This document shows, piece by piece, positions 18,211 to 27,222 of a stretch of DNA of 64,000 nt. Source of the DNA: Novosphingobium kaempferiae (GTDB lineage Bacteria > Pseudomonadota > Alphaproteobacteria > Sphingomonadales > Sphingomonadaceae); contig NZ_CP089301.1 in NCBI RefSeq assembly GCF_021227995.1, forward strand, positions 1,116,001 through 1,180,000. The letters are read 5' to 3'. Position 1 is the stretch's first letter, and each line of letters opens with the position of its first letter. Position numbers and translations under genes: made by a program. A model generated the notes under the pieces. It ran no database searches. It was not told the origin of the DNA and saw only the letters and a program-made list of their open reading frames with translations.

Positions 18211-18223
18211 ACACACCTGTTGA
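18208..18223. promoter_or_regulatory. Candidate operator, TGAACA-N4-TGTTGA
   Basis: A near-perfect inverted repeat (one mismatch) overlapping the CoA-transferase stop and 92 bp before the next gene. It is the second copy of the site at 9995, again directly after a stop codon and upstream of a plus-strand catabolic gene. Confidence 0.35.
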
Positions 18224-18315
18224 TTTCACCTGACAGTATTACGAGGCTTGGGCTAACCACCTGTTCAAAGCGACCCAGAGCGCGACCAGACGGATCGAGA
18301 AGAAAGGCACGCACG

Positions 18316-20109
18316 ATGTACGACGACCAGCCGCAGGCTGACACCCTGGCGCCCGAGGCTCCGGCCAAGGGGAAGAAGGGCACGCCCGTTTTCAAGCGCA
18401 TCCTCGACCTGTTCGAGGCCGAGGGCATCAACACCCTGTTCGGCATTCCCGATCCCAACTTCGTCCACCTGTTCCTCGAAGCCGAGACGCGCGGCTGGAC
18501 CGTCGTGTCGCCGCACCATGAGGCGTCCGCCGGGCACATGGCCGCCGCCGCCGCGCGCATCACCGGCAAGCCCGCGCTGTGCATCGGCACGCTGGGGCCG
18601 GGCATGGCGAACCTGATGCCGGCGATCCAGTGCGCCAAGGTGGAGAACGACCCGATCATCGTGATGGGCGGCCAGCGCGCCCGCATCACCGAGCGCCGCG
18701 TGCGCCGGGGCCGCATCCAGTTCGTGCGGCAGGAGCCGATGATCGAGGATTCGGTGAAGTTCTCCAGCTCCATCGAATATGCCGACCAGACCGACGAGAT
18801 CGTGCGCGAGGCGATCCGCGTCGCCATGTCCGGCACCCCCGGCCCGGCCTACATCGAGTTCCCCGCGCACATCATCCTCGAGGAACTGGACCTGCCGCCG
18901 GTCCTGCCACCGCACCGCTATCGCCTGACCAACCAGGGCGCGGACGGCGACCGGATCGCCGAAGCCGCCGAGATCATCAAGGCCGCGAAGAACCCGGTCC
19001 TGCTCGTCGGCCACGGCGTCCACACCTCGAAGTCGGGCGCGGCGGTGAAGGAACTCGCCGAACTGATGCAGTGCCCGGTGATCCAGACCTCGGGCGGCAC
19101 CTCGTTCATCGAGGGGCTTGAGGACCGCACCTTCCCCTACGGCTTCTCCGAAGCCTCGATCGACGCCGTGGTCGAAAGCGACTGCTGCGTGGCGCTGGCC
19201 ACCGAACTGGGCGAGCCCAGCCACTACGGTCGCTGGCGGCACTGGGTCGACAACGAGGCGAACCGCAAGTGGATCTACGTCCAGCAGGACCCCACCGCCA
19301 TCGGCGTCAATCGCCCCATCGACGTGCCTCTCGTGGGCGACGTCCGCGCCGTGGTGCCGCAGCTGTCGCGCGCCCTGAAGGCGCTCGGCGGGCGTTCGGC
19401 TTCGGCCTCGCTCTCGGAATATATCCAGCGCGACGCCCAGCAGCTTGAGGAACTGGCCGAGGATGCGGGCTCCAAGTCCGATGGCTCGACCGCCAAGATG
19501 CACACCAGCCAGTTCGTCACCGAGGCGACCAAGGCGTTCCCCAAGGACGGCATCCTGATCCGCGACGGCGGCGCCACGGTGATCTTCCAGTGGACTTATT
19601 CGCAGGCCAAGCCGCACGACGTCATCTGGAACCAGAACTACGGCCACATCGGCACCGGCCTGCCCTATGCGACCGGCGCGATGCTCGCCGATCAGGCGGC
19701 GACCGGCAAGGTCCGCCCCGGCATGCTCATCACCTCGGACAGCTCGTTCCTGTTCCATGTCGGTGAGCTGGAAGTGGCGGTGCGCAAGAACCTGCCGCTG
19801 GTGATCGTCGTCGGCGTCGACTTCCAGTGGGGCCTCGAAGTGGGCGTCTACAAGCGCACCTTCGGCCACGGCACCAAGGAAACCGGCGTCCACTGGTCCG
19901 ACAAGGTCCGCTTCGACAAGATCGCCGAGGGCTTCGGCGCGGCAGGCGAGTACGTCGAGAAGGCCGCCGACATCGGCCCCGCCATCGAACGCGCCTATGC
20001 CCGTGGCGGCTGCACCGTGATCCACGTACCGATCGACCCGGCGGCGAACTCGGAGGAAATGCCGAACTACTCGGAATTCCGCACCTGGTACGCCGAAGGC
20101 ACGCAGTAA
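18316..20109 (+). CDS. Thiamine-diphosphate-dependent enzyme (acetolactate synthase/2-hydroxyacyl-CoA lyase-like)
   Basis: A 597-residue protein with the three-domain architecture of ThDP decarboxylases and lyases. The activating glutamate is Glu69 in SPHHEASAGHM; the central domain has ILLVGHG-like AKNPVLLVGHGV. The C-terminal cofactor motif is unusual: the normal GDGS is SDSSF at 474-478 and the metal-binding asparagine 27 residues after the aspartate (normally NN) is Asp502 (VGVDFQWG). The first ligand Asp475 is kept, so cofactor binding is plausible but altered. Probable role: carbon-carbon cleavage or decarboxylation giving an aldehyde for the next enzyme. ATG 18316 starts the conserved protein; earlier in-frame codons lack support. 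Confidence 0.85.
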   Translation: MYDDQPQADTLAPEAPAKGKKGTPVFKRILDLFEAEGINTLFGIPDPNFVHLFLEAETRGWTVVSPHHEASAGHMAAAAARITGKPALCIGTLGPGMANLMPAIQCAKVENDPIIVMGGQRARITERRVRRGRIQFVRQEPMIEDSVKFSSSIEYADQTDEIVREAIRVAMSGTPGPAYIEFPAHIILEELDLPPVLPPHRYRLTNQGADGDRIAEAAEIIKAAKNPVLLVGHGVHTSKSGAAVKELAELMQCPVIQTSGGTSFIEGLEDRTFPYGFSEASIDAVVESDCCVALATELGEPSHYGRWRHWVDNEANRKWIYVQQDPTAIGVNRPIDVPLVGDVRAVVPQLSRALKALGGRSASASLSEYIQRDAQQLEELAEDAGSKSDGSTAKMHTSQFVTEATKAFPKDGILIRDGGATVIFQWTYSQAKPHDVIWNQNYGHIGTGLPYATGAMLADQAATGKVRPGMLITSDSSFLFHVGELEVAVRKNLPLVIVVGVDFQWGLEVGVYKRTFGHGTKETGVHWSDKVRFDKIAEGFGAAGEYVEKAADIGPAIERAYARGGCTVIHVPIDPAANSEEMPNYSEFRTWYAEGTQ

Positions 20110-20118
20110 CGACAAATC

Positions 20119-20270
20119 ATTCCTCCCCGAGCTCGTCTCGGGGAGGGGGACCATGCGCAGCATGGTGGAGGGGGAAGCGGCACGGCGGAACCTCCCGTAA
20201 ACCGCCTTTCCCCCTCCACCACCCGCTGCGCGGGCGGTCCCCCTCCCCGAGCAAAGCTCGGGGAGGAATT
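20119..20270. repeat. Long inverted repeat (REP/MITE-like) between two catabolic genes
   Basis: A left arm (20119-20175) and right arm (about 20207-20268) form an imperfect palindrome. Each arm carries CCTCCCCGAG, CTCGGGGAGG and a CCCCCTCCACC/GGTGGAGGGGG block, so each arm also folds on itself. It fills the gap between the thiamine-diphosphate enzyme and the aldehyde dehydrogenase and has no coding content. The type is a widespread sphingomonad intergenic element. Confidence 0.75.
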
Positions 20271-20283
20271 GGGAGAGAGCATC

Positions 20284-21696
20284 ATGCGCAACTACACGCA
20301 GTTCTACATCGACGGCCGCTGGGTCGATCCCGTCACCCCGAAGACCGCCGAAGTCATCAACCCCGCCACCGAGGAAGTCTCGGGCGAAATCTCGCTCGGC
20401 TCCCCGGCGGACGTGGACCTTGCCGTCGCCGCCGCGCGCCGCGCCTTCGCGACTTATGGCGAAAGCAGCGTGAAGGAACGGCTCGACCTCCTCGAAGCGA
20501 TCCAGGCCGAATACCTCAAGCGCGAGACCGAACTCGGCGAAGCGGTGATGGAGGAGATGGGCGCGCCGCGCGGGCTTGCCTGCGGGTTCCACACGCTGCT
20601 CGGCAAGGGCCACCTCGGCACCGCGATCGAGGTGCTCAGGGAATTCAAGTTCGAGGAGCAGCGCGGCGTCACGCTGATCCGCAAGGAGCCCATCGGCGTC
20701 TGCGGGCTCATCACGCCGTGGAACTGGCCGATGAACCAGACCTGCGTGAAGATCTTCCCGGCGCTGGCGGCGGGCTGCACGATGATCCTCAAGCCCCCGC
20801 AACTCGCGCCCTATTCCGCGCAGATCCTTGCCGAGATCCTTCACGACGCGGGCGTCCCGGCGGGCGTGTTCAACATGGTGCAGGGTCAGGGTTCGGTCAT
20901 CGGCGCGGCGCTGTCCCGGCACGAGGACGTCGACATGATCTCGTTCACCGGGTCCGAGCCCGTGGGCGTGCAGATCCAGAAGGACGCCGCCGACACGGTG
21001 AAGCGCGTGGGCCTCGAACTCGGCGGCAAGTCCGCGTGGATCGTGCTCGACGATGCCTCGCTCGCCGCCAACGTCGCCGGGGCGACGGCGGGCATGATGG
21101 GCAATTCGGGCCAGACCTGCTCCGCCGGATCGCGCCTGCTGGTCCCCGCCTCGCGCCTCGACGAAGTGCGCAAGGTGGCCGCCGAAGCCGCGAACGGCGT
21201 CACCGTGGGCGATCCGCGGGGCGACGCGGCGATGGGGCCGGTCGTCTCCAAGTCGCAGTACAACATCATCCAGCAGTATATCGAGAAGGGCATCGCGGAA
21301 GGCGCCGAACTGATCGCGGGCGGCCTCGACCGGCCCGAGGGGCTGGAAAAGGGCTGGTACGTGCGCCCTACCGTGTTCATCGGCAGCAACGACATGGTCA
21401 TCTCGCGAGAGGAGATCTTCGGCCCGGTGCTGGTCGTCATCCCCTACGACGACATCGACGACGCGGTGCGGATCGCCAACGATTCGAACTTCGGCCTCGG
21501 CGGCTATGTCTCGGGCGAGGACATCGAGACCTGCCGCGCCGTCTCGCGCCGGATGCGCACGGGGGCGATCTGGGTCAACGGCGGCTTCGACTTCCACGCC
21601 CCCTTCGGCGGCTACAAGCGCTCCGGCAACGGCCGCGAATGGGGCGAACTGGGCTTCCACGAATATCTGGAGGTGAAGTCGGTCGTCGGGTGGTGA
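20284..21696 (+). CDS. NAD(P)-dependent aldehyde dehydrogenase
   Basis: A 470-residue aldehyde dehydrogenase. ITPWNWPMNQ and the nucleotide-binding GSEPVG are present, the general base lies in LELGGKSA and the nucleophile is Cys279 in GQTCSAGSR. EEIFGPVL and the C-terminal FGGYKRSGNGREWG complete the family pattern. It would oxidise the aldehyde released by the preceding thiamine-diphosphate enzyme to an acid. ATG 20284 follows GGGAGAGAGC. The preceding 174 bp are an intergenic repeat. Confidence 0.93.
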   Translation: MRNYTQFYIDGRWVDPVTPKTAEVINPATEEVSGEISLGSPADVDLAVAAARRAFATYGESSVKERLDLLEAIQAEYLKRETELGEAVMEEMGAPRGLACGFHTLLGKGHLGTAIEVLREFKFEEQRGVTLIRKEPIGVCGLITPWNWPMNQTCVKIFPALAAGCTMILKPPQLAPYSAQILAEILHDAGVPAGVFNMVQGQGSVIGAALSRHEDVDMISFTGSEPVGVQIQKDAADTVKRVGLELGGKSAWIVLDDASLAANVAGATAGMMGNSGQTCSAGSRLLVPASRLDEVRKVAAEAANGVTVGDPRGDAAMGPVVSKSQYNIIQQYIEKGIAEGAELIAGGLDRPEGLEKGWYVRPTVFIGSNDMVISREEIFGPVLVVIPYDDIDDAVRIANDSNFGLGGYVSGEDIETCRAVSRRMRTGAIWVNGGFDFHAPFGGYKRSGNGREWGELGFHEYLEVKSVVGW

Positions 21697-21715
21697 GGAC
21701 GCCCCTTCCCACATT

Positions 21716-21799
21716 CGTCATTGCGAGCGCAGCGAAGCAATCCTGCACGGTTTACGCCGCTCTGGATTGCTTCGTCGGCTTCGCCTCCTCGCAATGACG
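21716..21799. repeat. REP-like palindrome
   Basis: CGTCATTGCGAG at the left and CTCGCAATGACG at the right are exact inverted ends; inside, GCGAAGCAATCC faces GGATTGCTTCG. This is a well-known class of dispersed intergenic palindrome in several bacterial groups. It follows the aldehyde dehydrogenase stop by 19 bp and could act as a transcription barrier. Confidence 0.8.
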
Positions 21800-21891
21800 A
21801 TCGATTGGGGCGAGAAAGATGCCCTTGCACGCGAGGGCTTCTCCAAAGGCCACCTTCCCATCCCCCTCCCGACCCGCTAGAGAACCCGCCC

Positions 21892-22299
21892 GTGGGCACC
21901 CTGAGGCACTTCTTCCGGAACCGACCGGCGCTGGCGGCACTGCTGCTGGCCTCGGCGCTGATCCTGAGGGCGATCGTCCCGGCCGGGTGGATGCCCGCCG
22001 CCTCGCCTGACGCGGGGGTCATCGTGGCGCTGTGTTCGGGCACCATGCCCGCAGGCAGCACGGTGACGATCACCATCCCGAAGAAGCCCTCGCATCAGGA
22101 CCATGGCGGCACCGTGGCCGACCACCCCTGCGCCTTCGCGCCGCTGGCCGATGCGATGACCGGCGCCGACTTCGCGCCACTGCTGATCGCCGCGCTGGCC
22201 TTCGTCTTCGTCGCCGCGATCCTGCGCGCGCCGCTGGCCCTGCGCGCGACGGGCGCGCGGATCAGGCCGCCTAGCCAGGCGCCGCCCCTCTCCATCTGA
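21892..22299 (+). CDS. DUF2946-like small membrane-anchored protein
   Basis: A 135-residue protein with an N-terminal hydrophobic helix (LAALLLASALILRAIVPAGW), a middle part containing CSG, HQDHGG and HPCAF that could bind metal, and a second hydrophobic helix near the C-terminus. This layout matches DUF2946 proteins that precede TonB-dependent receptors and PepSY proteins in metal-related loci. The start is GTG 21892; the ribosome site is weak. The gene lies 75 bp before the receptor and a GC-rich hairpin (GGGCCGC/GCGGCCC) is between them. Confidence 0.6.
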   Translation: MGTLRHFFRNRPALAALLLASALILRAIVPAGWMPAASPDAGVIVALCSGTMPAGSTVTITIPKKPSHQDHGGTVADHPCAFAPLADAMTGADFAPLLIAALAFVFVAAILRAPLALRATGARIRPPSQAPPLSI

Positions 22300-22374
22300 A
22301 CCCGACACGCCGGGCCGCACGCGGCCCCTTGGTTGCTCGCCCGCGCGTATCGCGGGCCGTTCAGGTGTATATCC

Positions 22375-24660
22375 ATGTTCCGCACAATGCTCGCGCTCGG
22401 CGCGGCTCCGCTTGCCCTGTTTCCCCTCCATGCTCTCGCCGCCGATGAGGCGGATACCGAAACCATCCTCGTCGTCGGCCAGCGCGACCGCGCGATCAGC
22501 CTCGACGCGCGCGGCCTCTCGGTCAGCCTCGGCGACGAGCAGTTCGCGGGGGTCAATGCCCGCAACGTCGAGGATCTCATGAAGTACGCGCCCGACTTCT
22601 TCGTGCGCACCCGCTACGCCGGGGATTCCAACGGCGTCCCCGGCTTTCGCGGCACCCATTCCACCCAGAGCGCGCGCACGCTGGTGATGGTGGACGGGTT
22701 CACGGTGTCCAACTTCCTCGGCAATTCCTTCGCCTATTCCCCCAAGTGGGGCGTCGTCGGCCCCGGCGAGGTGGAGCAGTTCGACGTCGTCTACGGCCCC
22801 TATTCCGCGCGCTATGCGGGCAATTCGATGGGCGGCGTGGTCAACATCACCACCCGCTCGCCCGAACGCACCGAAGCCTTCGCGACCGTGCAGGGCATGA
22901 TGCAGCCCTATCGCCAGTACGGCACGCGCGACACCTACCTCGGCTGGTCGGGAGAGGCGGGCTTCGGCTTCCGGCAGAAGGACGGCCCGTGGTCGCTGCG
23001 CCTGTCGGGCCGCCACTTCCGCAACACCGGCCACCCGCAGATGTTCTACGGCCTGACGCCCACAACCAGCACCGCCGCCGCGACGCCGGTGACGGGCGCA
23101 ATCGTCGATCCGAAGCAGCATGTCGCGGGCACGCCCGGCACCGCAACCAACCCCCTCTTCGCCGCGCAGAGCCCCGCCGGGATCACGCAGGACCAGGCCA
23201 AGCTGCGGCTCGGCTACGACGGCGCATCGGGCGTGACCGGCGAATTCCTGCTGGCCTACTGGCACAACCTCGACAGCCAGACCGCGCCCGACTGCTACCT
23301 GCGCGATACGGGAGGCAACGCGGTCTGCGACGGCCTCGTCTCCATCGGCGCGCAGAGGTACACCGCCAGCGGCGCCAACTGGTCCCGCACCGTGCGCGAC
23401 GAACTGCTGGCGGGCCTCAAGCTGGCCGCACCGCTGTCCGACGCGGTGAGCGTTAAGGCCAATGTCTCGACCTACCGGATCCTGCGCTCGGACGGCTTCA
23501 CCTCGACCTCATGGACCTCCGGTAAGACCAACGGTGCCGGCCGCCTCGCCCGGCAGGGGCCGACCGACTGGTGGACCGGCGAACTTTCCCTCACCGCACG
23601 GCTCGGCGGGGTGGACCTCGCGGGCGGCGGCAGCGCCAACCTCTACCGCACCGACCTCACCAACTACACCATCGCGAACTGGCGTTCCGACGCGGGCAAG
23701 GCATTCTCCACCCGCACCTTCGGCAAGACCCGCAACCTTGCCGCATGGGGCGAAGTGCGCGTACCGCTCGATCCCGTCACCCTGACGCTGGGCGCGCGGT
23801 ACGAGGACTGGCGCGCCTTCGACGGCGGGCTGACCCGGATGGGCACGCTCGGCACCCAAGTCACGGGCCGCTATGCCGCGCGCCATGCCACCGGCTTCCA
23901 GCCCAAGGCCTCGCTGGAGTGGGCGCTCGATCCCGCAACCCGCGTACAGGTCAGCCTTGCGAAAGCCACGCGCTTTCCCACCGTGGGCGAACTGTTCCAG
24001 GGCAGCCTCAACGGCGACGGCACCTTCAACCCCGACAGCTTCGACCCGAACCTCAGGCCCGAACGCTCGACCGACGCCAACCTGCTGATCGCGCATGACT
24101 TCGGTCCGGTGAAGCTGACCGGCTCGGCGTTCTGGCAGCGGGTGAAGGACACGATCTTCGCGTTCTACGGCTTCAACCAGAACGGGGTGAGCACGTCCAA
24201 CTTCAAGAACATCGACGTGACCCGCCAGTACGGGCTGGAACTGATCGCCGAGGCCCGCGACGTCCTCATCCCCGGCCTCGACATCGACGCCAACGCCGCG
24301 TGGATCGATTCCGTGACGGTGCGCAACGACGCCGCCCCGGCGGCCGAGGGCGTGCAGTTCCCGCGCATCCCGCGCTGGCGGCTCAACGGCAACCTGCGCT
24401 ACCGCGTGGCCGATCCGGTGCTCGTCTCCATCGGCGTGCGCTATGCCAGCCGCCCGAATACCGACCTGTTCGGCCTCCAGCGCGGCGATACTTACGGCTA
24501 TACCTCCGAACTCTTCGCCCTCGACGCGCGGGTGAGCTGGGACGCGACGCCGCAGCTGCGCGTCAGCGCCGGGGTGGACAACCTGACGAACGACCGCGCC
24601 TGGGTCTATCACCCCTACCCGCAGCGCAGCTTCCTCCTCGAAGCCGGGTGGAAGCTGTGA
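22375..24660 (+). CDS. TonB-dependent outer-membrane receptor
   Basis: A 761-residue receptor with a signal peptide ending near ALAADE, the plug domain (VEDLMKYAPDFFVRTRY, VPGFRGTHSTQSART, VVYGPYSARYAGNSMGGVVNI) and a long beta-barrel ending in the typical terminal strand RSFLLEAGWKL. TonB box: TETILVVGQR. It would import a siderophore or metal chelate with energy from TonB/ExbBD. The two PepSY proteins follow in coupled fashion (GTGA overlap), a layout seen for copper- or iron-linked receptors. The ligand cannot be stated. ATG 22375 directly starts the signal peptide. Confidence 0.93.
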   Translation: MFRTMLALGAAPLALFPLHALAADEADTETILVVGQRDRAISLDARGLSVSLGDEQFAGVNARNVEDLMKYAPDFFVRTRYAGDSNGVPGFRGTHSTQSARTLVMVDGFTVSNFLGNSFAYSPKWGVVGPGEVEQFDVVYGPYSARYAGNSMGGVVNITTRSPERTEAFATVQGMMQPYRQYGTRDTYLGWSGEAGFGFRQKDGPWSLRLSGRHFRNTGHPQMFYGLTPTTSTAAATPVTGAIVDPKQHVAGTPGTATNPLFAAQSPAGITQDQAKLRLGYDGASGVTGEFLLAYWHNLDSQTAPDCYLRDTGGNAVCDGLVSIGAQRYTASGANWSRTVRDELLAGLKLAAPLSDAVSVKANVSTYRILRSDGFTSTSWTSGKTNGAGRLARQGPTDWWTGELSLTARLGGVDLAGGGSANLYRTDLTNYTIANWRSDAGKAFSTRTFGKTRNLAAWGEVRVPLDPVTLTLGARYEDWRAFDGGLTRMGTLGTQVTGRYAARHATGFQPKASLEWALDPATRVQVSLAKATRFPTVGELFQGSLNGDGTFNPDSFDPNLRPERSTDANLLIAHDFGPVKLTGSAFWQRVKDTIFAFYGFNQNGVSTSNFKNIDVTRQYGLELIAEARDVLIPGLDIDANAAWIDSVTVRNDAAPAAEGVQFPRIPRWRLNGNLRYRVADPVLVSIGVRYASRPNTDLFGLQRGDTYGYTSELFALDARVSWDATPQLRVSAGVDNLTNDRAWVYHPYPQRSFLLEAGWKL

Positions 24661-26045
24661 GCGCGCCGCGGACAGAGAGGTGGTATCGCGCGGTGTGGCG
24701 CTGGCATTTCTATGCCGGGCTGTTCTGCGTGCCCTTCGTGCTGTGGCTGTCGGTGACGGGGGCGCTCTACCTGTTCAAGCCGCAGATCGAGGCAGCGCTC
24801 TATGCCCCCTACCGCAATGTCGCGAGCGATCCGGTGCTGCTGCCCCAGACAATCGCCGCGACGGCGGTGGGGGCTGTGCCGGGATCGGTGCTGCACAAGT
24901 ACGTCCTGCCCGAAAGCCCGCATGACGCGGTGCAGGTGCTCGTCGGCAAGGGGGCCAAGGAAGTCCGCGTCTGGGTCAATCCGCAGACGAGCGCCGTGCT
25001 GCATCAGGTGGCCGAGGAGGACCGCCTGATGCGCGTGGTCTTCCGCCTGCACGGAGAACTGCTGGCGGGGCCGTGGGGCTCGGCGCTGGTGGAGACGGCG
25101 GCGTGCTGGACCATCGTGATGCTGCTGACCGGCCTGTTCCTGTGGTGGCCGCGCGGGGGGAGCCGCCTCGCGGGCGTGCTCTACCCCCGGCTGCGCAAGG
25201 GCCGCGCCCTGTTCTGGCGGGACATCCACGCCGTCACCGGCCTGTGGGTGAGCCTTGGCGCGCTGTTCCTGATCGCTTCCGGCCTGCCATGGGCGAACGC
25301 TTGGGGCGCGTATTTCCGGGAAGTCCGCGCCGTCACCGGTACTATCGCCGGGAAGCAGGACTGGTCCGCCGGTTCGCGCGCCGACGCCGCCGTCCGCGCC
25401 CGCGCCGATGCCGGGATGCGCGCCATGATGTCCGAACATGCCGAGCACCACGGCATGACCATGCGCCACGCCGCCTTCCCGCCCGCCGCGCTCGATGCCG
25501 TGGTGGCGCGGGCCGAAACGCTCCACTTCGCTGGTCCGGTGGAGGTCAGTCCGCCCACCGCCCCCGGCGCGCCGTGGCAGGTGCGCAGTCAGGCCGAGAA
25601 CCGCCCCCGCCGCGACAGCGCGGAGATCGCCGCCGACGGCCGCCTGATCGGCATCCAGCGCTTCGCAGACCGCCACTGGATCGACCGCGCGGTGGGCTAC
25701 GGCGTCGCCATCCACGAAGGCGCGTGGGCGGGGCTGCCCAACCAGATGGTGAACCTCGCGGTGCTCATCGGCCTTGTCCTGCTGTGCGTCTCCAGCGTGG
25801 TCCTGTGGTGGCGGCGCCGACCGTCCGGCACCCTCGGCGCGCCGAAAAGCCTCGCCCCGCTGCGCCATTCCTGGGCGCTCGTCGCCTTGGTCATGGCGCT
25901 GGCGGCGGCGATGCCGCTGTTCGGCCTGTCGCTGGGGCTTGCCGTCATCGCGGAGGCCGCGCTGGCCCGCCTTGTGCCGTGCCTCGGGTCGTGGGCGGGC
26001 TGGCGCAACGTTACGAAACTTGCGGGCAAGCCTGCGGTCGACTAG
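24657..26045 (+). CDS. PepSY-associated TM protein 1
   Basis: A 462-residue inner-membrane protein whose GTG start overlaps the receptor stop as GTGA. It has an N-terminal helix (WRWHFYAGLFCVPFVLWLSV), a PepSY-like periplasmic part, further membrane segments with WRDIHAVTGLW, and a histidine-rich stretch SEHAEHHGMTMRH. Such proteins are believed to reduce or release metal from imported ferric or cupric chelates. The histidine/methionine cluster suggests metal binding. Coupling with the receptor supports a shared uptake task. Confidence 0.85.
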   Translation: MSAPRTERWYRAVWRWHFYAGLFCVPFVLWLSVTGALYLFKPQIEAALYAPYRNVASDPVLLPQTIAATAVGAVPGSVLHKYVLPESPHDAVQVLVGKGAKEVRVWVNPQTSAVLHQVAEEDRLMRVVFRLHGELLAGPWGSALVETAACWTIVMLLTGLFLWWPRGGSRLAGVLYPRLRKGRALFWRDIHAVTGLWVSLGALFLIASGLPWANAWGAYFREVRAVTGTIAGKQDWSAGSRADAAVRARADAGMRAMMSEHAEHHGMTMRHAAFPPAALDAVVARAETLHFAGPVEVSPPTAPGAPWQVRSQAENRPRRDSAEIAADGRLIGIQRFADRHWIDRAVGYGVAIHEGAWAGLPNQMVNLAVLIGLVLLCVSSVVLWWRRRPSGTLGAPKSLAPLRHSWALVALVMALAAAMPLFGLSLGLAVIAEAALARLVPCLGSWAGWRNVTKLAGKPAVD

Positions 26046-26055
26046 CGCCGGGGCT

Positions 26056-27222
26056 GTGACACGTTCCTCGATCCGGGCCTGGTTCCTCATCCACAAGTGG
26101 ACCAGCCTGGTCTGCACGGTCTTCCTGCTGATGCTGTGCCTGACCGGCCTGCCGCTGATCTTCCATGACGAGATCGACGTGCTGACCGAAGGCGCCCCGC
26201 AGGTCGGCCTGCCGGGCGTCGCCTCGTCGTCGAACGCGCCGGGGCTGCTGCCGCTCGACACGATCATGCGCAAGGCGCTCGCCACCCGCCCAGGCGAGGT
26301 GCCGCTGTTCATGGCCTTCGACAATGAAAGCCCGCTGATGACGGTGACGACCGGCCCGCGCCCGGACGCGCCCGGCGCCGAGATGTCGTTGCTGGTGCTC
26401 GACCGGTCGACCGGCAGGCTCGTCTCCAGCCCGACCGAGGACGGGGTGATGCACTTCCTTCTGCAGCTTCACACCGACATGTTCCTCGGCCTGCCGGGAA
26501 TGCTGTTCCTTGGCTTCATGGGGCTGCTGTTCACGGTGGCGATCGTCTCGGGCGTGGTGCTCTATGCCCCGTTCATGCGCAAGTTCGCCTTCGGCACCCT
26601 GCGCACCTCTCGCAGTAAACGACTGAAGTGGCTGGACTATCACAACCTGCTGGGCATCGTCGCGCTGGCGTGGACGGTGGTGGTGGGCCTGACCGGCGTG
26701 GTCAACACGCTGGCGACGCCGATCAACAAGATGTGGCAGAGCGCCGAGCTTGCCGGCATGACCCGCGCCTATGCGGGGCGCGAGGCGCTGCCGCCGTCGC
26801 GCTACGGCTCGCTCGACAAGGCGATGGCCTCCGCGCGCAAGGCGCTGCCGGGCAACAACCCGCAGTTCATCGGCTTTCCCGGCGGCAACTTCAGTTCCGC
26901 GCACCACTACGCCGTGTTCTTCCAGGGCGACACCCCGCTGACCGAGCGCCTGCTGACCCCCGCGCTGATCGATGCCGAGACCGGCACCTTCACCGACGCG
27001 CGGCCGATGCCGTGGTATAACCAGGCCCTCGCTCTGTCGCAGCCGCTGCACTTCGGCGACTACGGCGGGCTGCCGCTCAAGATCCTGTGGGCGGTGCTGG
27101 ACCTGTTCACGATCGTGATCCTTGGCTCCGGCCTCTACCTCTGGCTCGGCAAGCGCCGCACAACGGTGGACGCCCTCGTCCGCGAGGTCGAGACCGGCGG
27201 CGTCGTGGCACCCGTCGCATGA
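26056..27222 (+). CDS. PepSY-associated TM protein 2
   Basis: A 388-residue paralogue of the preceding protein, start GTG 26056 ten bases after that gene's stop. Four membrane helices are visible: WTSLVCTVFLLMLCLTGLPL, MLFLGFMGLLFTVAIVSGVV, LLGIVALAWTVVVGLTGVV and ILWAVLDLFTIVILGSG, with HKW, QLHTDMF and DYHNLLG histidines at membrane borders that could hold haem or metal. Probably forms a complex with the first PepSY protein in the inner membrane. Confidence 0.85.
   Translation: MTRSSIRAWFLIHKWTSLVCTVFLLMLCLTGLPLIFHDEIDVLTEGAPQVGLPGVASSSNAPGLLPLDTIMRKALATRPGEVPLFMAFDNESPLMTVTTGPRPDAPGAEMSLLVLDRSTGRLVSSPTEDGVMHFLLQLHTDMFLGLPGMLFLGFMGLLFTVAIVSGVVLYAPFMRKFAFGTLRTSRSKRLKWLDYHNLLGIVALAWTVVVGLTGVVNTLATPINKMWQSAELAGMTRAYAGREALPPSRYGSLDKAMASARKALPGNNPQFIGFPGGNFSSAHHYAVFFQGDTPLTERLLTPALIDAETGTFTDARPMPWYNQALALSQPLHFGDYGGLPLKILWAVLDLFTIVILGSGLYLWLGKRRTTVDALVREVETGGVVAPVA

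Noticed and set aside
16888..18216. Upstream extension of the acyl-CoA dehydrogenase frame by 443 codons
   Set aside because: It lies antisense to the CaiB/BaiF gene, has no domain, and a GTG with a ribosome site begins the real enzyme.
18265..21714. Open minus-strand frame of 1149 codons opposite the thiamine-diphosphate and aldehyde dehydrogenase genes
   Set aside because: It mirrors two clear enzyme genes on the plus strand and is a by-product of high G+C third codon positions; it shows no domain.
22312..22327. Hairpin GGGCCGC-AC-GCGGCCC between the DUF2946-like and receptor genes
   Set aside because: A good stem but no T-run and only about 50 bp before the receptor start; neither terminator nor riboswitch can be supported.
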